A DNA stretch of 64,000 bases. Source: Micromonospora sp. NBC_00389 (lineage in GTDB: Bacteria > Actinomycetota > Actinomycetes > Mycobacteriales > Micromonosporaceae). This document shows, one piece after another, positions 9,312 through 20,505 of the stretch. Position numbers and translations under genes: made by a program. The stretch spans positions 620,001-684,000 of the forward strand of contig NZ_CP107947.1 in NCBI RefSeq assembly GCF_036059255.1, in the 5' to 3' direction. Within the stretch, counting starts at the first letter, position 1. Each line of letters opens with the position of its first letter. The notes beneath the pieces were generated by a model that did not search any database, had not been told where the DNA came from, and saw only the letters and a program-made list of their open reading frames with translations.

Positions 9312-10163
9312 TCAGGGGGCGGTCGAGGCGGCGGGCTGGCGTGCGGTGACCAGGTCGCCGAGTCGGGCCCGGCCGCCGTCGAACGCGGTGAGCACCCAGA
9401 CTCCGTCGGGCAGCAGCGCCATCGAGTGCTCGACGTGGGCCGCAACCGAGCCGTCCCGGGTGACCACCGTCCAGCCGTCGGCGAGCTCGACCGTGCGCGG
9501 GGACGCCATGGTGATCATGGGCTCGATGGCCAGTGCCATGCCGGGGACCAGCCGTGGGCCCTTGCCCGGCCGGCCGTGGTTGAGCACGTGCGGGTCCTGG
9601 TGCATCTCGGTGCCGATGCCGTGCCCGCCGTAACCGTCGACGATGCCGTACCGGCCGCCCTTGCGGACCGCGGTCTCCACCGCGTGGGAGATGTCGGTGA
9701 GCCGCCCCTTGCCGCTGGCCGCACCGCGTGCGGCGGCGGCGATGCCGGCCCACATGGCGTCCTCGGCGACCTCGGCCATCTTGAGCAGCGCCGGGTCGAC
9801 GTCGCCGACCCCGACGGTGATCGCGGAGTCGCCGTGCCACCCGTTCAGCACCGCACCGCAGTCGATCGAGATCAGGTCACCGTCCCGGAGCACCTGCCCC
9901 GGCGAGGGGATGGCGTGCACGACCTGCTCGTTGACCGAGGAGCAGATCGACGCCGGAAACCCGTGGTAGCCCTTGAACGACGGGACGCCACCCGCCTCGC
10001 GGATGGTCGACTCGGCGATGGCATCAAGGTCGGCCGTGCTCACACCGGGGGCCACCGCCTCGCGCATCCGGCGCAGCGCCTCGGCCACCACCAGCCCTGC
10101 GGCCCGCATCTTCTCGATCTGGTCAGGGGTCTTCAGCTGGATGTCCAGCTGGGGACGACGCAT
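9312..10163 (-). CDS. map: Type I methionine aminopeptidase
   Basis: Removes the initiator methionine from nascent proteins using a dinuclear metal centre. The ligands are visible: D in SIDCGAVLNGWHGD, D in HGDSAITV, H in GHGIGTEMH, and the glutamates in LAIEPMIT and HVEHSMAL. 283 aa, with a short Ala/Pro tail beyond the catalytic fold. ATG 10163 (MRRPQLDIQLKT) has AAAGG 10 nt upstream. Third gene of the secY-adk-map cluster. Confidence 0.97.
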   Translation of the reverse strand: MRRPQLDIQLKTPDQIEKMRAAGLVVAEALRRMREAVAPGVSTADLDAIAESTIREAGGVPSFKGYHGFPASICSSVNEQVVHAIPSPGQVLRDGDLISIDCGAVLNGWHGDSAITVGVGDVDPALLKMAEVAEDAMWAGIAAAARGAASGKGRLTDISHAVETAVRKGGRYGIVDGYGGHGIGTEMHQDPHVLNHGRPGKGPRLVPGMALAIEPMITMASPRTVELADGWTVVTRDGSVAAHVEHSMALLPDGVWVLTAFDGGRARLGDLVTARQPAASTAP

Positions 10164-10250
10164 GGAGCCATTACCTTTCGTTGCCGAACAGCGGGGCACG
10201 TTGCACGTACCCCGCTGTTCGCACTCTATCCGCCGTGGCCCGGCGGGACC

Positions 10251-10904
10251 TCAGCCGCCGTACGACCGCAGCGCGTCGATGGCCCGGGTGGTGACGTCCT
10301 CCACCGGGCCGGTGGCGTCGATTCCGACCAGCTTGCCCTGGGCGCCGTAATAGTCGACCAGAGGGGCCGTCTTCTCGCTGTACTCCCGCAGCCGGGTGGC
10401 GATGGTCTCCGGCTTGTCGTCGTCGCGCTGGAACAGCTCGGCGCCGCACCGGTCACAGATGTCGGGCCGGGTGGTGGCGTCGAACTCGACGTGCCAGATC
10501 TTGCCGCAGCCCCGACAGGTGCGCCGGCCGGAGAGCCGTCGAATCACTTCGTCGTCGTCGACCACCAGCTCCAGGACCAGGTCCAGTGCGGTGCCCAGGT
10601 CGGCGAGGAGCTTGTCCAGCGCGGCGGCCTGCGGAGTGGTCCGCGGGAAGCCGTCGAGCAGGAACCCCTCGCTGGCGTCGGGCTCGGCCAGCCGGTCCCG
10701 GACCATGTTGATGGTCACCTCGTCCGGAACCAGCTCGCCAGCGTCCATGTACCGCTTCGCCTCGATGCCGAGCGGCGTGCCCTGGGTGACGTTCGACCGG
10801 AAGATGTCCCCGGTCGAGATCTTCGGCACCGAGAGATGGGCGGCGACGAACTCGGCCTGTGTGCCCTTGCCCGCGCCCGGCGGGCCAACCAGAACGAGTC
10901 TCAT
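10251..10904 (-). CDS. adk: Adenylate kinase
   Basis: Interconverts AMP + ATP and 2 ADP. P-loop GPPGAGKGT at residues 7-15; the LID carries a four-cysteine zinc site (CRGCGK and CDRCG), the zinc-type LID. 217 aa, the long form. The ATG at 10904 directly abuts the secY stop, so the two are translationally coupled. Confidence 0.98.
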   Translation of the reverse strand: MRLVLVGPPGAGKGTQAEFVAAHLSVPKISTGDIFRSNVTQGTPLGIEAKRYMDAGELVPDEVTINMVRDRLAEPDASEGFLLDGFPRTTPQAAALDKLLADLGTALDLVLELVVDDDEVIRRLSGRRTCRGCGKIWHVEFDATTRPDICDRCGAELFQRDDDKPETIATRLREYSEKTAPLVDYYGAQGKLVGIDATGPVEDVTTRAIDALRSYGG

Positions 10905-12233
10905 CTACCGCAGGAACCCTTCGTAGTTCCGCTGCATGAGTTGGCTCTCGATCTGCTTCACGGTCTCCAGACCGACGCCGACCATGATGAGCACAGCGGT
11001 GCCGCCGAACGGGAAGTTCTGGTACTGCTGGTTGTCCAGCCAGATGAAGAAGAAGTTCGGCAGGATCGAGATGACGCCGAGGTAGAGCGCGCCCGGCAGG
11101 GTGATCCGGCTGAGGATGAAGTCCAGGTAGTCGGCGGTCGGCTTGCCCGGGCGGATGCCCGGCACGAACCCGCCGTACTTCTTCATGTTGTCCGCGACCT
11201 CGGTCGGGTTGAACGTGATCGAGACGTAGAAGTACGTGAAGAAGATGATCATCAGGAAGTAGACCGTGATGTAGATCGGGCTACTCGGGTTGACCAGGTT
11301 GTTCTGGATCCACGCCTGGGTCTTGCCCGGGTCGGTCTGATCGAAGAACTGCAGGGCCAGCTGCGGCAGGTAGAGAAGCGACGAGCCGAAGATGACCGGG
11401 ATCACACCGGCCTGGTTGACCTTGAGCGGGATGTAGGTCGAGGTGCCGCCGTACATCCGCCGGCCGATCATCCGCTTGGCGTACTGCACCGGAATGCGGC
11501 GCTGTGCCTGCTCGATGAAGGTGACCGCGGTGATGACCACCAGGACCAGCGCGATGACCAGGGCGAACATGTCCCAGCCCTTGCTGGTCTTGATCTGCCA
11601 GCCCTCGCTGGGCAGCCGGGCGGCGATCGAGGTGAAGATCAGGACGGACATGCCGTTGCCGACGCCCCGGTCGGTGATCAGCTCACCGAGCCACATGACC
11701 ATGCCGGTACCGGCGGTCATGGTCATCACCAGGATGACCAGGGTCAGCCAGTCCGGGATGCCGGTGCCCGTGGGGATGATCGGGAACTGGTCGCAGCGGT
11801 TCTGGAAGAGCTGCCCCGAGCGGGCCAGCGCCACGAACGCCGAAGCCTGCAGCACACCGAGACCAAGGGTCAGGTAGCGGGTGTACTGGGTGATCTTTGC
11901 CTGGCCGGCCTGGCCCTCCTTGCGGAGCTGCTCCAAGCGCGGGATAACGACGGTGAGCAGCTGCAGGATGATCGACGCGGTGATGTAGGGCATGATGCCC
12001 AGCGCGAAGACCGAGAGCTGTAGCAGCGCTCCGCCGGAGAAGAGGTTGAGCAGGTTCAGCACACCCGTCGACTCACCCTGGAGGGTGTCGAGGCACTTCT
12101 GCACGTTGCCGTACGAGACGCCCGGACTGGGGAGCGTTGCACCCAGCCGGTAGACCGCGATGATGCCTACTGTGAACAGCAGCTTCTTGCGCAGGTCAGG
12201 CGTACGGAACGCACTGAGAAAGGCGGACAGCAA
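10905..12233 (-). CDS. secY: Sec translocase channel subunit SecY
   Basis: Central channel of the SecYEG protein-export machinery, 442 aa, with ten predicted membrane helices. The conserved plug and loop regions are visible (GIMPYITASIILQLL, PVQYAKRMIGRRMYGG, NPTEVADNMKKYGGFVPGIR). The start is TTG 12233 (LLSAFLSAFRTPDLR): GGAGG sits 6 nt upstream, and upstream codons are Arg/Pro-rich with no family similarity. Begins a separate unit, secY-adk-map, after the terminator downstream of rplO. Confidence 0.97.
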   Translation of the reverse strand: MLSAFLSAFRTPDLRKKLLFTVGIIAVYRLGATLPSPGVSYGNVQKCLDTLQGESTGVLNLLNLFSGGALLQLSVFALGIMPYITASIILQLLTVVIPRLEQLRKEGQAGQAKITQYTRYLTLGLGVLQASAFVALARSGQLFQNRCDQFPIIPTGTGIPDWLTLVILVMTMTAGTGMVMWLGELITDRGVGNGMSVLIFTSIAARLPSEGWQIKTSKGWDMFALVIALVLVVITAVTFIEQAQRRIPVQYAKRMIGRRMYGGTSTYIPLKVNQAGVIPVIFGSSLLYLPQLALQFFDQTDPGKTQAWIQNNLVNPSSPIYITVYFLMIIFFTYFYVSITFNPTEVADNMKKYGGFVPGIRPGKPTADYLDFILSRITLPGALYLGVISILPNFFFIWLDNQQYQNFPFGGTAVLIMVGVGLETVKQIESQLMQRNYEGFLR

Positions 12234-12383
12234 CTTCTTCCTCCTGCGCGAGGCGGGCCGCCGGTGATCCCTGGCGGGTCGGGGTGGATCCCGGGCGAGC
12301 GCCCGGAATCCATGGCTGGGATGGGACTCTAACAGCCTCATCCCGGTCCGGGCAGATGCGCCCGGCTACATAAACCGATTCCG

Positions 12384-12405
12384 ATATTACCGGGCGCATA
12401 CGCCC
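12384..12405 (-). promoter_or_regulatory. Possible secY promoter region
   Basis: A -10-like TAATAT (12384-12389, minus strand) about 150 nt upstream of secY, preceded by a small GGGCG/CGCCC stem-loop (12391-12405). The -35 is not convincing. Its place just after the rplO terminator is the main support. Confidence 0.3.
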
Positions 12406-12415
12406 CAGGCAGACC

Positions 12416-12454
12416 ATGGCGCCCGCCAGTTGCTCACAACTGGACGGGCGCCAT
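12416..12454 (-). terminator. Terminator downstream of rplO
   Basis: Arms 12416-12432 and 12437-12454 pair over 17 bp with a single bulge and a CTCA loop, 13 nt after the rplO stop. No U tract. It separates the spc cluster from secY-adk-map. Confidence 0.75.
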
Positions 12455-12466
12455 GGGTTGTACGCC

Positions 12467-12910
12467 TTACAGCTCGGTGGTGGAGCCACCGGCGGCGGCG
12501 ATCTTCTCCTTGGCCGACGCACTGAACGCGTGCGCCGACACCTGGAGCGCCACCCCGCCGAGGTCCCCGGTGCCGAGGACCTTGACCGGGTGACCCTTGC
12601 GGACCGCACCGGACTCGACCAGCTCCAGCGGGCCAACCTGGCCGCCGTTCGGGAACAGCTCGGCGAGCCGGTCCAGGTTGACCACCTGGAAGACCACCTT
12701 GAACTTGTTCTTGAAGCCCTTCATCTTCGGAAGGCGCATGTGGATGGGCATCTGCCCACCCTCGAACGCCGCCGAGATGTTCTTGCGGGCCTTGGAACCC
12801 TTGGTACCGCGACCAGCGGTCTTGCCCTTGGAACCCTCACCGCGACCCACACGGGTCTTCGCGGTCTTGGAACCGGGCGCCGGGCGCAGGTGGTGCACCT
12901 TGATCGTCAT
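12467..12910 (-). CDS. rplO: 50S ribosomal protein L15
   Basis: 147 aa. The Gly-rich N-terminus ([19 protein letters not shown]) and [12 protein letters not shown] are diagnostic. Last gene of the spc cluster; its ATG overlaps the rpmD stop by one base. Confidence 0.99.
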   Translation of the reverse strand: MTIKVHHLRPAPGSKTAKTRVGRGEGSKGKTAGRGTKGSKARKNISAAFEGGQMPIHMRLPKMKGFKNKFKVVFQVVNLDRLAELFPNGGQVGPLELVESGAVRKGHPVKVLGTGDLGGVALQVSAHAFSASAKEKIAAAGGSTTEL

Positions 12911-13092
12911 TACTCGACCTCCTCGACCTTCACGAGGTGGCTCACAGTGAAGATCATGCCGCGGATCTCGGGCCGGTCCTCCTTGACCACCACGTCGTTG
13001 ATCCGCTTGAGGCCGAGCGAACGCAGCGAGTCACGCTGGTTCTGCTTGGTCCCAATGCCGGATCGGAGCTGGGTGACCTTCAGACGTGCCAT
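12910..13092 (-). CDS. rpmD: 50S ribosomal protein L30
   Basis: 60-aa protein: [20 protein letters not shown], then [14 protein letters not shown]. One-base overlaps with rpsE and rplO show tight coupling. Confidence 0.99.
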   Translation of the reverse strand: MARLKVTQLRSGIGTKQNQRDSLRSLGLKRINDVVVKEDRPEIRGMIFTVSHLVKVEEVE

Positions 13093-13706
13093 CAGTGCGC
13101 CACCCCCGCACGCGACGCCAGCATGGCGGCCGGCGCGACGTCCTCCACCGGCAGGCCACGACGCGCCGCGACCTGCTCGGGGGACTCAAGCCCCTTCAGG
13201 GCCGCCACGGTGGCGTGCACGATGTTGATCGGGTTCGACGAGCCGAGGCTCTTCGAGAGCACGTCGTGGATCCCGGCGCACTCCAGCACGGCGCGCACCG
13301 GACCACCGGCGATGACACCCGTACCGGCCGAGGCCGGCTTGAGCAGCACCACGCCTGCGGCGGCCTCGCCCGTGATCGGGTGCGGGATCGACTGACCGAT
13401 CCGCGGGACCTTGAAGAAGTGCTTCTTGGCCTCCTCGACACCCTTGGCGATGGCCGCGGGCACCTCCTTGGCCTTTCCGTAGCCCACGCCGACCGTGCCG
13501 TCGCCGTCGCCCACGATCACCAGGGCGGTGAAGCTGAAGCGACGACCACCCTTCACGACCTTGGCGACGCGGTTGATCGCGACGACCCGCTCGAGGTGCG
13601 GGGTCTTCTCGACGGGCGCGTTTCCGCGGCCGCCCTCACGGCGGTTGTCGCGGCGACCACCCTCGTTGCCACCGGACCCGCCGCCACGGCGCTGTTGACC
13701 TGGCAT
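13092..13706 (-). CDS. rpsE: 30S ribosomal protein S5
   Basis: 204 aa. An N-terminal extension of about 35 residues rich in Gly/Arg/Asn precedes the double-stranded RNA-binding domain ([20 protein letters not shown]). The C-terminal S5 domain contains [20 protein letters not shown]. Involved in decoding fidelity. Extension is common in actinobacteria. Confidence 0.99.
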   Translation of the reverse strand: MPGQQRRGGGSGGNEGGRRDNRREGGRGNAPVEKTPHLERVVAINRVAKVVKGGRRFSFTALVIVGDGDGTVGVGYGKAKEVPAAIAKGVEEAKKHFFKVPRIGQSIPHPITGEAAAGVVLLKPASAGTGVIAGGPVRAVLECAGIHDVLSKSLGSSNPINIVHATVAALKGLESPEQVAARRGLPVEDVAPAAMLASRAGVAH

Positions 13707-13739
13707 CAGCAGCCTTCCTTATCTCTCGTGACGGGGTTG

Positions 13740-14129
13740 TTAGAACTCGAGCCCGGCTTCGCGGGCAGCATCGGCAAGCGCGGCGACTCGCCCCGCGTAC
13801 CGGTTGCCACCGCGGTCGAAGACGACCTTGGAAACGCCGGCGGCCTTGGCCCGCTCGGCGAGCAGCGCGCCCACCTTGCCGGCAAGGGCGCTCTTGTCGC
13901 CCTCGGCACCGCGCAGCGAGGCGTCCAGGGTCGACGCCGACGCCAGGGTGTGACCCTTGGTGTCGTCGACGACCTGGGCGACCATGTGCCGCAGGGAGCG
14001 GGTGACGACCAGGCGCGGACGCTCGGCCGTACCGCTGACGTTCTTGCGGACGCGGAAGTGCCGACGCGCACGCCCAATGGCGCGCTTGGCGGCGACACCG
14101 CGGCGGCGCTTGAGCAGCGTGGCGCTCAC
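13740..14129 (-). CDS. rplR: 50S ribosomal protein L18
   Basis: 129-aa 5S rRNA-binding protein. [20 protein letters not shown] and the closing [20 protein letters not shown] are typical. Its ATG overlaps the rplF stop by 4 nt. Confidence 0.99.
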   Translation of the reverse strand: MSATLLKRRRGVAAKRAIGRARRHFRVRKNVSGTAERPRLVVTRSLRHMVAQVVDDTKGHTLASASTLDASLRGAEGDKSALAGKVGALLAERAKAAGVSKVVFDRGGNRYAGRVAALADAAREAGLEF

Positions 14130-14668
14130 TTCTTACCTGCCTTTCCGGCCTTGCGGCGGATGACCTCGCCCTGGTACTTCACGCCCTTGCCCTTGTAGGG
14201 CTCCGGCGGACGGATCTTCCGGATGTTGGCGGCGATCTCGCCGACCTGCTGCTTGTCGATGCCGGCCACGTGGAACAGGGTCGGCCGCTCCACCGTGAAG
14301 GTGATGCCCGCCGGCGCGGGGACAACCACCGGGTGCGAGAACCCGAGCGCGAACTCGAGATCCGTGCCCTTGGCGGTGACCCGGTAACCGGTGCCGGCGA
14401 TCTCCAGGCTCTTGCGGTAGCCCTCGGTCACGCCGACGATCATGTTGGCGATAAGCGTACGGCTCAGGCCGTGCAGTTCCTTGGCCTTGCGCTCATCGTT
14501 CGGGCGGTTGACGCTCAGCTGCCCATCCTCGGCCCGCTCGATCGTGATCGGCTCGGCGAGGGTGTGCTGGAGCTGGCCCTTCGGGCCCTTGACCTTGACG
14601 GTCTGCCCGTCGATCGTGATGTCGACGCCGGCTGGCACCGGGATCGACTTACGTCCAATTCGCGACAT
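14126..14668 (-). CDS. rplF: 50S ribosomal protein L6
   Basis: 180-aa two-domain protein next to the sarcin-ricin loop. Starts [19 protein letters not shown] and ends with the conserved [15 protein letters not shown] region. ATG 14668 is chosen over an upstream in-frame ATG because homologues begin MSRIG. Confidence 0.99.
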   Translation of the reverse strand: MSRIGRKSIPVPAGVDITIDGQTVKVKGPKGQLQHTLAEPITIERAEDGQLSVNRPNDERKAKELHGLSRTLIANMIVGVTEGYRKSLEIAGTGYRVTAKGTDLEFALGFSHPVVVPAPAGITFTVERPTLFHVAGIDKQQVGEIAANIRKIRPPEPYKGKGVKYQGEVIRRKAGKAGKK

Positions 14669-14684
14669 TTCTACCTGTCTCCCG

Positions 14685-15092
14685 TTACCAGACGAAGGCG
14701 AGGACTTCCCCGCCAACACTCCGCTTGCGGGCCTGCCGGTCGGTCAGCAGTCCCTGGGACGTCGAAATGATCGCCACGCCCAGCCCACCGAGCACCCGGG
14801 GGAGCCCGTCCGACTTGGCGTACACCCGGAGACCGGGCTTGGACACGCGCTTGATGCCGGCCAGGCTCCGCTCGCGGTTCTGGCCGTACTTCAGCTCGAC
14901 GACCAGTCGCTTGCCGACGGCGCCCTCCTCGGGCTCCTCGACCGACCAGGTGGCGATGTAACCCTCGGCCTTCAGGACCTCGGCAATGTTCGCCTTGATC
15001 TTGGAGTAGGGCATCTTCACCTGGTCGTGGTACGCCTGGTTGGCGTTACGCAGACGCGTGAGCATGTCTGCGATCGGGTCGGTCATCGTCAT
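14685..15092 (-). CDS. rpsH: 30S ribosomal protein S8
   Basis: 135 aa. [20 protein letters not shown] at the N-terminus and the C-terminal [14 protein letters not shown] are diagnostic. ATG 15092 is chosen; ATG 15086 is possible. S8 is the translational repressor of the spc operon in E. coli; no S8 site near rplE was recognised. Confidence 0.98.
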   Translation of the reverse strand: MTMTDPIADMLTRLRNANQAYHDQVKMPYSKIKANIAEVLKAEGYIATWSVEEPEEGAVGKRLVVELKYGQNRERSLAGIKRVSKPGLRVYAKSDGLPRVLGGLGVAIISTSQGLLTDRQARKRSVGGEVLAFVW

Positions 15093-15121
15093 GGATTTCG
15101 TCAGCCTTTCTCGCCGGGGTT

Positions 15122-15141
15122 CCCGGGGCATCGACCCCGGG
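15122..15141 (-). terminator. Short hairpin between rpsN and rpsH
   Basis: 7-bp perfect stem CCCGGGG/CCCCGGG with a 6-nt loop in the 116-nt gap. More likely an mRNA structure than a full terminator. Confidence 0.4.
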
Positions 15142-15208
15142 CCTACGGCGAAGAGCAATACCTAATCGGTGCAGGAGTTCCCGGCCTACAGCCGGGACGC
15201 GGTCGCCC

Positions 15209-15394
15209 TTACCAGGAAGCCTTGGACACACCCGGCAGCTCACCGCGGTGGGCCATCTCCCGGATGCACACCCGGCAGAGACCGAACTTGCGGTAGACCG
15301 CCTTCGGACGCCCGCACCGCTGGCAGCGGGTGTAGGCGCGAACCGAGAACTTCGGCTTCGCGGCCGCCTTGATGATCAGCGCCTTCTTGGCCAT
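15209..15394 (-). CDS. rpsN: 30S ribosomal protein S14 type Z
   Basis: 61-aa zinc-dependent S14 with the four ligands CQRC and CRVC. The short form marks the zinc-requiring paralogue; the long zinc-free S14 seen in some actinobacteria is not in this window. One nucleotide separates its ATG from the rplE stop codon region. Confidence 0.99.
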   Translation of the reverse strand: MAKKALIIKAAAKPKFSVRAYTRCQRCGRPKAVYRKFGLCRVCIREMAHRGELPGVSKASW

Positions 15395-15395
15395 C

Positions 15396-15965
15396 TCAGT
15401 TCTCCTTGAACGGGAAGCCCAGGAGCTTGAGCAGCGCCCGGCCCTCGTCGTCGGTCGTGGCGGTGGTGACCACCGTGATGTCCATGCCCCGCTGGCGATC
15501 GATCCGGTCCTGGTCGATCTCGTGGAACACCGACTGCTCGGTCAGACCGAACGTGTAGTTGCCGTGCCCGTCGAGCTTGCGCCCGTCCAGACCGCGGAAG
15601 TCGCGGATACGCGGCAGCGCGATGGACAGCAGCCGGTCCATGAACTCCCACATCCGGTCGCCGCGAAGAGTCACCTTCGCGCCGATCGGCATGCCCTCGC
15701 GGAGCTTGAACTGCGCGATGGACTTGGTCGCCCGCCGCACCTGCGGCTTCTGGCCGGTGATCGTGGCGAGGTCGCGGACCGCGCCGTCGATCAGCTTGGC
15801 GTCGCGAGCAGCCTCGCCGACACCCATGTTGACGACGATCTTGACCAGCCGCGGCACCTGCATGGGGTTGCCGTAGCTGTGCTGCTCACGCAGCTGCGCC
15901 GCGATCTCGTTGCGGTACCGCTCCTTGAGGCGCGGCATGGTCTTTTCGGTAGCCGTGGTCATCAC
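15396..15965 (-). CDS. rplE: 50S ribosomal protein L5
   Basis: 189-aa 5S rRNA-binding protein. [35 protein letters not shown] and [18 protein letters not shown] identify it. Its start overlaps the rplX stop by 4 nt (two adjacent ATGs). Confidence 0.99.
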   Translation of the reverse strand: MMTTATEKTMPRLKERYRNEIAAQLREQHSYGNPMQVPRLVKIVVNMGVGEAARDAKLIDGAVRDLATITGQKPQVRRATKSIAQFKLREGMPIGAKVTLRGDRMWEFMDRLLSIALPRIRDFRGLDGRKLDGHGNYTFGLTEQSVFHEIDQDRIDRQRGMDITVVTTATTDDEGRALLKLLGFPFKEN

Positions 15966-16282
15966 AGGTCCTTACCGGTGCTACGCGCGATGCGGACCTT
16001 CTGGCCGTTGTCGTCGATCCGGTAACCGACGCGGGTCGGCTTGCCGTCGGAGTCCAGGACCTGCACGTTCGAGACGTGGATCGCGGCCTCCTGGGTGACG
16101 ATGCCGCCGGTCTTGGCGCCACGCTGGGTGGTGCTGATGCGGGTGTGCTTCTTGACCCGGTTCACGCCCTCGACCAGGACCTTGTCCTGCCGCGGGTAGG
16201 CCGCAATGACCTTGCCCTTGGCACCCTTGTCCTTGCCGGCGATGACGACGACCGTGTCGCCCTTCTTGACCTTCACGGTCAC
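15962..16282 (-). CDS. rplX: 50S ribosomal protein L24
   Basis: 106-aa KOW-domain assembly initiator. [20 protein letters not shown] and NRVKKHTR are typical. Start GTG 16282 lies in a GTGA overlap with the rplN stop and has GGAGG 4 nt upstream; GTG 16276 is the alternative, with 10-nt spacing. Confidence 0.97.
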   Translation of the reverse strand: MTVKVKKGDTVVVIAGKDKGAKGKVIAAYPRQDKVLVEGVNRVKKHTRISTTQRGAKTGGIVTQEAAIHVSNVQVLDSDGKPTRVGYRIDDNGQKVRIARSTGKDL

Positions 16283-16647
16283 AACACCTCCGGCGCGAGG
16301 GAAATAATCTTCATAAACCGCTTGTCCCGCAGCTCCCGGCCCACCGGGCCGAAGATACGGGTACCGCGCGGGTCCCCGCCGTCCTTGATGATGACGGCGG
16401 CGTTCTCGTCGAAGCGGATGTACGAGCCGTCCGGCCGCCGCTTCTCCTTGGCGGTGCGGACGATGACCGCCTTGACGACGTCGCCCTTCTTCACACCGGC
16501 ACCCGGGATCGCGTCCTTGACGGTGGCCACGATGACGTCGCCGATGCTCGCGTAGCGCCGACCGGAGCCACCGAGAACCCGGATGCACAGGATCTCCCGA
16601 GCACCCGTGTTGTCGGCGACGCGCAGTCGCGACTCCTGCTGAATCAC
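16279..16647 (-). CDS. rplN: 50S ribosomal protein L14
   Basis: 122-aa intersubunit-bridge protein. [20 protein letters not shown] and ends [12 protein letters not shown], as in nearly all bacteria. Confidence 0.99.
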   Translation of the reverse strand: MIQQESRLRVADNTGAREILCIRVLGGSGRRYASIGDVIVATVKDAIPGAGVKKGDVVKAVIVRTAKEKRRPDGSYIRFDENAAVIIKDGGDPRGTRIFGPVGRELRDKRFMKIISLAPEVL

Positions 16648-16671
16648 GTCTATCTCCTATGTCTGCCGGTT

Positions 16672-16695
16672 CTCCGGCCGCCGTGGCGGCCGGAG
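16672..16695 (-). terminator. Perfect 11-bp hairpin between rpsQ and rplN
   Basis: Arms 16672-16682 and 16685-16695 are perfect with a 2-nt centre. It lies within the S10/spc cluster at the usual S10-to-spc boundary (S17/L14), so it may mark a processing or attenuation site between the two operons. Confidence 0.5.
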
Positions 16696-16744
16696 CCTGG
16701 CGGAACCAACGCCCGACGCAACGCCGGGCGAGCTCGAGCTTTCG

Positions 16745-17023
16745 CTACTTGGCCTTTTCCAGGACTTCCACGATCCGCCAACGCTTGGTGGCGCTCAGCG
16801 GCCGGGTCTCCATGATCAGGACCCGGTCGCCGGTGCCGGCGGCGTTCTGCTCGTCGTGGACCTTCAGCTTGCTGGTCCGGCGCATGATCTTGCCGTACAG
16901 CGCGTGCCTGACCCGGTCCTCGACCTCGACCACGACGGTCTTGTCCATCTTGTCGCTCACCACGAGGCCCTCACGGACCTTGCGGCGAGCCCGCACGGTG
17001 GCGGTGGTGTTCTCGTCGGTCAT
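16745..17023 (-). CDS. rpsQ: 30S ribosomal protein S17
   Basis: 92-aa OB-fold 16S rRNA-binding protein. [20 protein letters not shown] and [10 protein letters not shown] are diagnostic; the N-terminal dozen residues are an actinobacterial extension. Overlaps rpmC by 4 nt. Confidence 0.99.
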   Translation of the reverse strand: MTDENTTATVRARRKVREGLVVSDKMDKTVVVEVEDRVRHALYGKIMRRTSKLKVHDEQNAAGTGDRVLIMETRPLSATKRWRIVEVLEKAK

Positions 17024-17256
17024 GATGCAGTCACCTCAGTCGGCGCGGCCGAGAGCCCCAGCTCACGCTCACGCATGATCGTGTAGATCCGGGCGATCTC
17101 CCGACGGATGACCTGCAGCCGCCGGTTGTTGTCCAGCTGCCCGGTTGCGGCCTGCACGCGGAGGTTGAACAGCTCCGCCTTGGCCTCCCGCAGCTTCGTG
17201 ACCAGCTCCTCTTCGGAGAGCTCACGCAGCTCGGTCGCCTTAACGCCCGCTGCCAT
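17020..17256 (-). CDS. rpmC: 50S ribosomal protein L29
   Basis: 78-aa helical protein at the tunnel exit, part of the docking site for SRP and trigger factor. [20 protein letters not shown] and the ending [16 protein letters not shown] are typical. Confidence 0.99.
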   Translation of the reverse strand: MAAGVKATELRELSEEELVTKLREAKAELFNLRVQAATGQLDNNRRLQVIRREIARIYTIMRERELGLSAAPTEVTAS

Positions 17257-17681
17257 CAGGATTCACCCACTTCGCGCGTAACAATGCGGCACTTCATCGG
17301 GAGCTTGTGGATCGCGCGACGCATGGCCTCTCGCGCAATCTGCTCGTTGGGGAAGGACATCTCGAAGAGCACCCGCCCCGGCTTGACGTTCGCGACCCAC
17401 CACTCGGGCGAGCCCTTACCGGAACCCATCCGGGTCTCGGCGGGCTTCTTGGTGAGGGCCTGGTCCGGGAAGATCGTGATCCAGACCTTGCCACCACGCT
17501 TGATGTGACGGGTCATCGCGATACGCGCTGACTCGATCTGGCGGTTGGTCACGTACGCCGGCTCGAGAGCCTGGATCCCGAACTCGCCGAACACCACCCG
17601 GTTACCACCCTTGGACGCGCCACTGCGGTCCGGGTGGTGCGGCTTGCGGAAGCCCTTCGGGGGCTTGCGCGGCATCAGCAT
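17256..17681 (-). CDS. rplP: 50S ribosomal protein L16
   Basis: 141 aa. [39 protein letters not shown] and [12 protein letters not shown] are family blocks. L16 lies near the A site and is a known evernimicin/avilamycin contact. ATG 17681 is used; M3 at 17675 is possible. Confidence 0.99.
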
Positions 17682-17684
17682 CTG

Positions 17685-18557
17685 TCAGCCCTCCTGCTGC
17701 GTTTCTGCCGGAGCGGAAGCCTTGGCGGCGACAGCAGCGCTGTCGACCGGCTCGCCGCTCGGAGTCTCGGCCTGCTGCGCGATGGTGGTCGCGGCAGCCC
17801 GGCCGGCCTCGGTGCCACCGGCAGTCGTGCCGGACGAACCGGACCGACCACGGCGCGGCCGCTCCGGACGGTCGCCACGCTCACCACGACGCGGACGAGA
17901 CGGACCCGCCTCGGCCGGAGCCTCCCGGCCCGGAACCGCGTCGCCCTTGTAGATCCAGACCTTCACGCCGATCCGGCCGAAGGTGGTACGAGCCTCGAAG
18001 AAGCCGTACTCGATGTTGGCCCGCAGCGTGTGCAGCGGAACCCGGCCCTCGCGGTAGAACTCGGTCCGGCTCATCTCGGCGCCGCCGAGACGACCCGAGA
18101 CCTGCACCCGAATGCCCTTGCAGACCGGGTTCTTCATCGCGGACTGCATGGCCTTGCGCATCGCCCGACGGAAGCTGACCCGGCTGGACAGCTGCTCGGC
18201 CACGCCCTGCGCGACAAGCTGTGCGTCCGACTCGGGGTTCTTCACCTCGATGATGTTCAGCTGCACCTGCTTGCCGGTGAGCTTCTCGAGCTCGCCGCGG
18301 ATCCGGTCGGCCTCCGCACCCTTACGGCCGATGACAATGCCCGGCCGCGCGGTGTGGATGTCGACCCGGACCCGGTCGCGGGTGCGCTCGATGTCGACCT
18401 TGGAAATGCCGGCGCGCTCCAGGCCCTTGGACATCATCCGGCGGATCTTGACATCCTCGCCGATGTAGTCCTTGTAGAGCTTGTCCGCGAACCAGCGGGA
18501 CTTCCAGTCGGTCGAGATGCCGAGCCGGAACCCAGTGGGGTGAACCTTCTGACCCAT
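17685..18557 (-). CDS. rpsC: 30S ribosomal protein S3
   Basis: 290 aa. The KH domain ([20 protein letters not shown]) and the C-terminal S3 domain fill residues 1-210. The last 75 or so residues are a low-complexity Arg/Ala/Pro/Gly tail, much longer than E. coli S3 (233 aa) but common in actinobacteria. Forms part of the mRNA entry helicase. Confidence 0.99.
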   Translation of the reverse strand: MGQKVHPTGFRLGISTDWKSRWFADKLYKDYIGEDVKIRRMMSKGLERAGISKVDIERTRDRVRVDIHTARPGIVIGRKGAEADRIRGELEKLTGKQVQLNIIEVKNPESDAQLVAQGVAEQLSSRVSFRRAMRKAMQSAMKNPVCKGIRVQVSGRLGGAEMSRTEFYREGRVPLHTLRANIEYGFFEARTTFGRIGVKVWIYKGDAVPGREAPAEAGPSRPRRGERGDRPERPRRGRSGSSGTTAGGTEAGRAAATTIAQQAETPSGEPVDSAAVAAKASAPAETQQEG

Positions 18558-19015
18558 TACTCGGCGTCCTCCGTCTTGCTCTGCGCTTCGGCCGGTGCGG
18601 CCTGCGTCGCCGGGGCGGCCTTCTTCGCCGCGGCCTTCCTCGGCGCTGCCGGCGCGACCGCCTCGACCGCCACGGTGATGTGGCAGGTGCGCTTGCGGAT
18701 CCGGTACGCCCGGCCCTGCGCCCGCGGCTGGAACCGCTTCATCGTCGGGCCCTCGTCCACGAACGCCTCGCTCACGAGCAGCGCATCGGGGTCCAGCCGC
18801 TCGTTGTTCTCCGCGTTGGCGATCGCGCTAGCGAGCACCTTGTACACCTGCTCGCTCGCAGCCTGCGGCGCGAACTGCAGCACCGTGAGAGCCTCCTTCG
18901 CGGGCAGGCCGCGGACGAGGTTGACCACCCGGCGCGCCTTCATCGGCGAGATGCGCACGTGCCGCGCAACCGCCCGCGCGCCCGGAAGCACCGGAGCGTC
19001 GCCCTTTCCTGGCAT
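18557..19015 (-). CDS. rplV: 50S ribosomal protein L22
   Basis: 152 aa. Core residues 10-118 ([36 protein letters not shown]), then an Ala/Lys/Glu tail. The beta-hairpin lining the exit tunnel is a macrolide-resistance site; no deletion is seen. One-base overlap with rpsC. Confidence 0.99.
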   Translation of the reverse strand: MPGKGDAPVLPGARAVARHVRISPMKARRVVNLVRGLPAKEALTVLQFAPQAASEQVYKVLASAIANAENNERLDPDALLVSEAFVDEGPTMKRFQPRAQGRAYRIRKRTCHITVAVEAVAPAAPRKAAAKKAAPATQAAPAEAQSKTEDAE

Positions 19016-19056
19016 CGCTGTAACCCCTTGTTCCCTCTATCCGTATGCCCGCGGCG

Positions 19057-19338
19057 TCAGCGCCGACGGCTCTTCCGGTCGTCCTTCTCGTGACCCTTGA
19101 ACGTGCGGGTCAGCGCGAACTCGCCGAGCTTGTGCCCGACCATCGCCTCGGTCACGAACACCGGGACGTGCTTGCGTCCGTCGTGCACCGCGATCGTGTG
19201 CCCGAGCATCTCCGGGATGATCGTCGAGCGCCGCGACCAGGTCTTGATCACGTTCTTCGAGCCCTTGTCGTTCTGAACTTCCACCTTCTTGAGCAGGTGG
19301 TCGTCGACGAACGGGCCCTTCTTCAGGCTGCGAGGCAT
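19057..19338 (-). CDS. rpsS: 30S ribosomal protein S19
   Basis: 93 aa. [20 protein letters not shown] and [15 protein letters not shown] identify this head protein. Confidence 0.99.
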   Translation of the reverse strand: MPRSLKKGPFVDDHLLKKVEVQNDKGSKNVIKTWSRRSTIIPEMLGHTIAVHDGRKHVPVFVTEAMVGHKLGEFALTRTFKGHEKDDRKSRRR

Positions 19339-19350
19339 GTCTTATCTCCC

Positions 19351-20190
<840 letters not shown>

Positions 20191-20202
20191 TGTCTACACC
20201 CC

Positions 20203-20505
20203 TCAGCTGACCGGGCCGCCGAAGGCCTCGATACGGTCACCGTCAGCCAGCTTCACGATCGCCCGCTTGGTCGCCTTGCGCTGACCGAAGCCGGTCTTGG
20301 TGCGCTTGCGCTTGCCCTGGCGGTTGAGCGTGTTGACCGTCAGGACGCGGACGTTGAAGATCTGCTGGATAGCGATCTTGATCTCGGTCTTGTTCGCGTC
20401 CGGGTGCACCAGGAAGGTGTACCAGTTCCGGTTCAGCTCGCTGTAGCTCTTCTCCGAGACGACCGGCGCCACGATGATGTCGCGCGGGTCGGCGATGGTG
20501 CTCAC
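20203..20505 (-). CDS. rplW: 50S ribosomal protein L23
   Basis: 100 aa. [20 protein letters not shown] and [19 protein letters not shown] are typical. L23 is the main docking point for trigger factor and SRP. Overlaps rplD by 4 nt. Confidence 0.99.
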   Translation of the reverse strand: MSTIADPRDIIVAPVVSEKSYSELNRNWYTFLVHPDANKTEIKIAIQQIFNVRVLTVNTLNRQGKRKRTKTGFGQRKATKRAIVKLADGDRIEAFGGPVS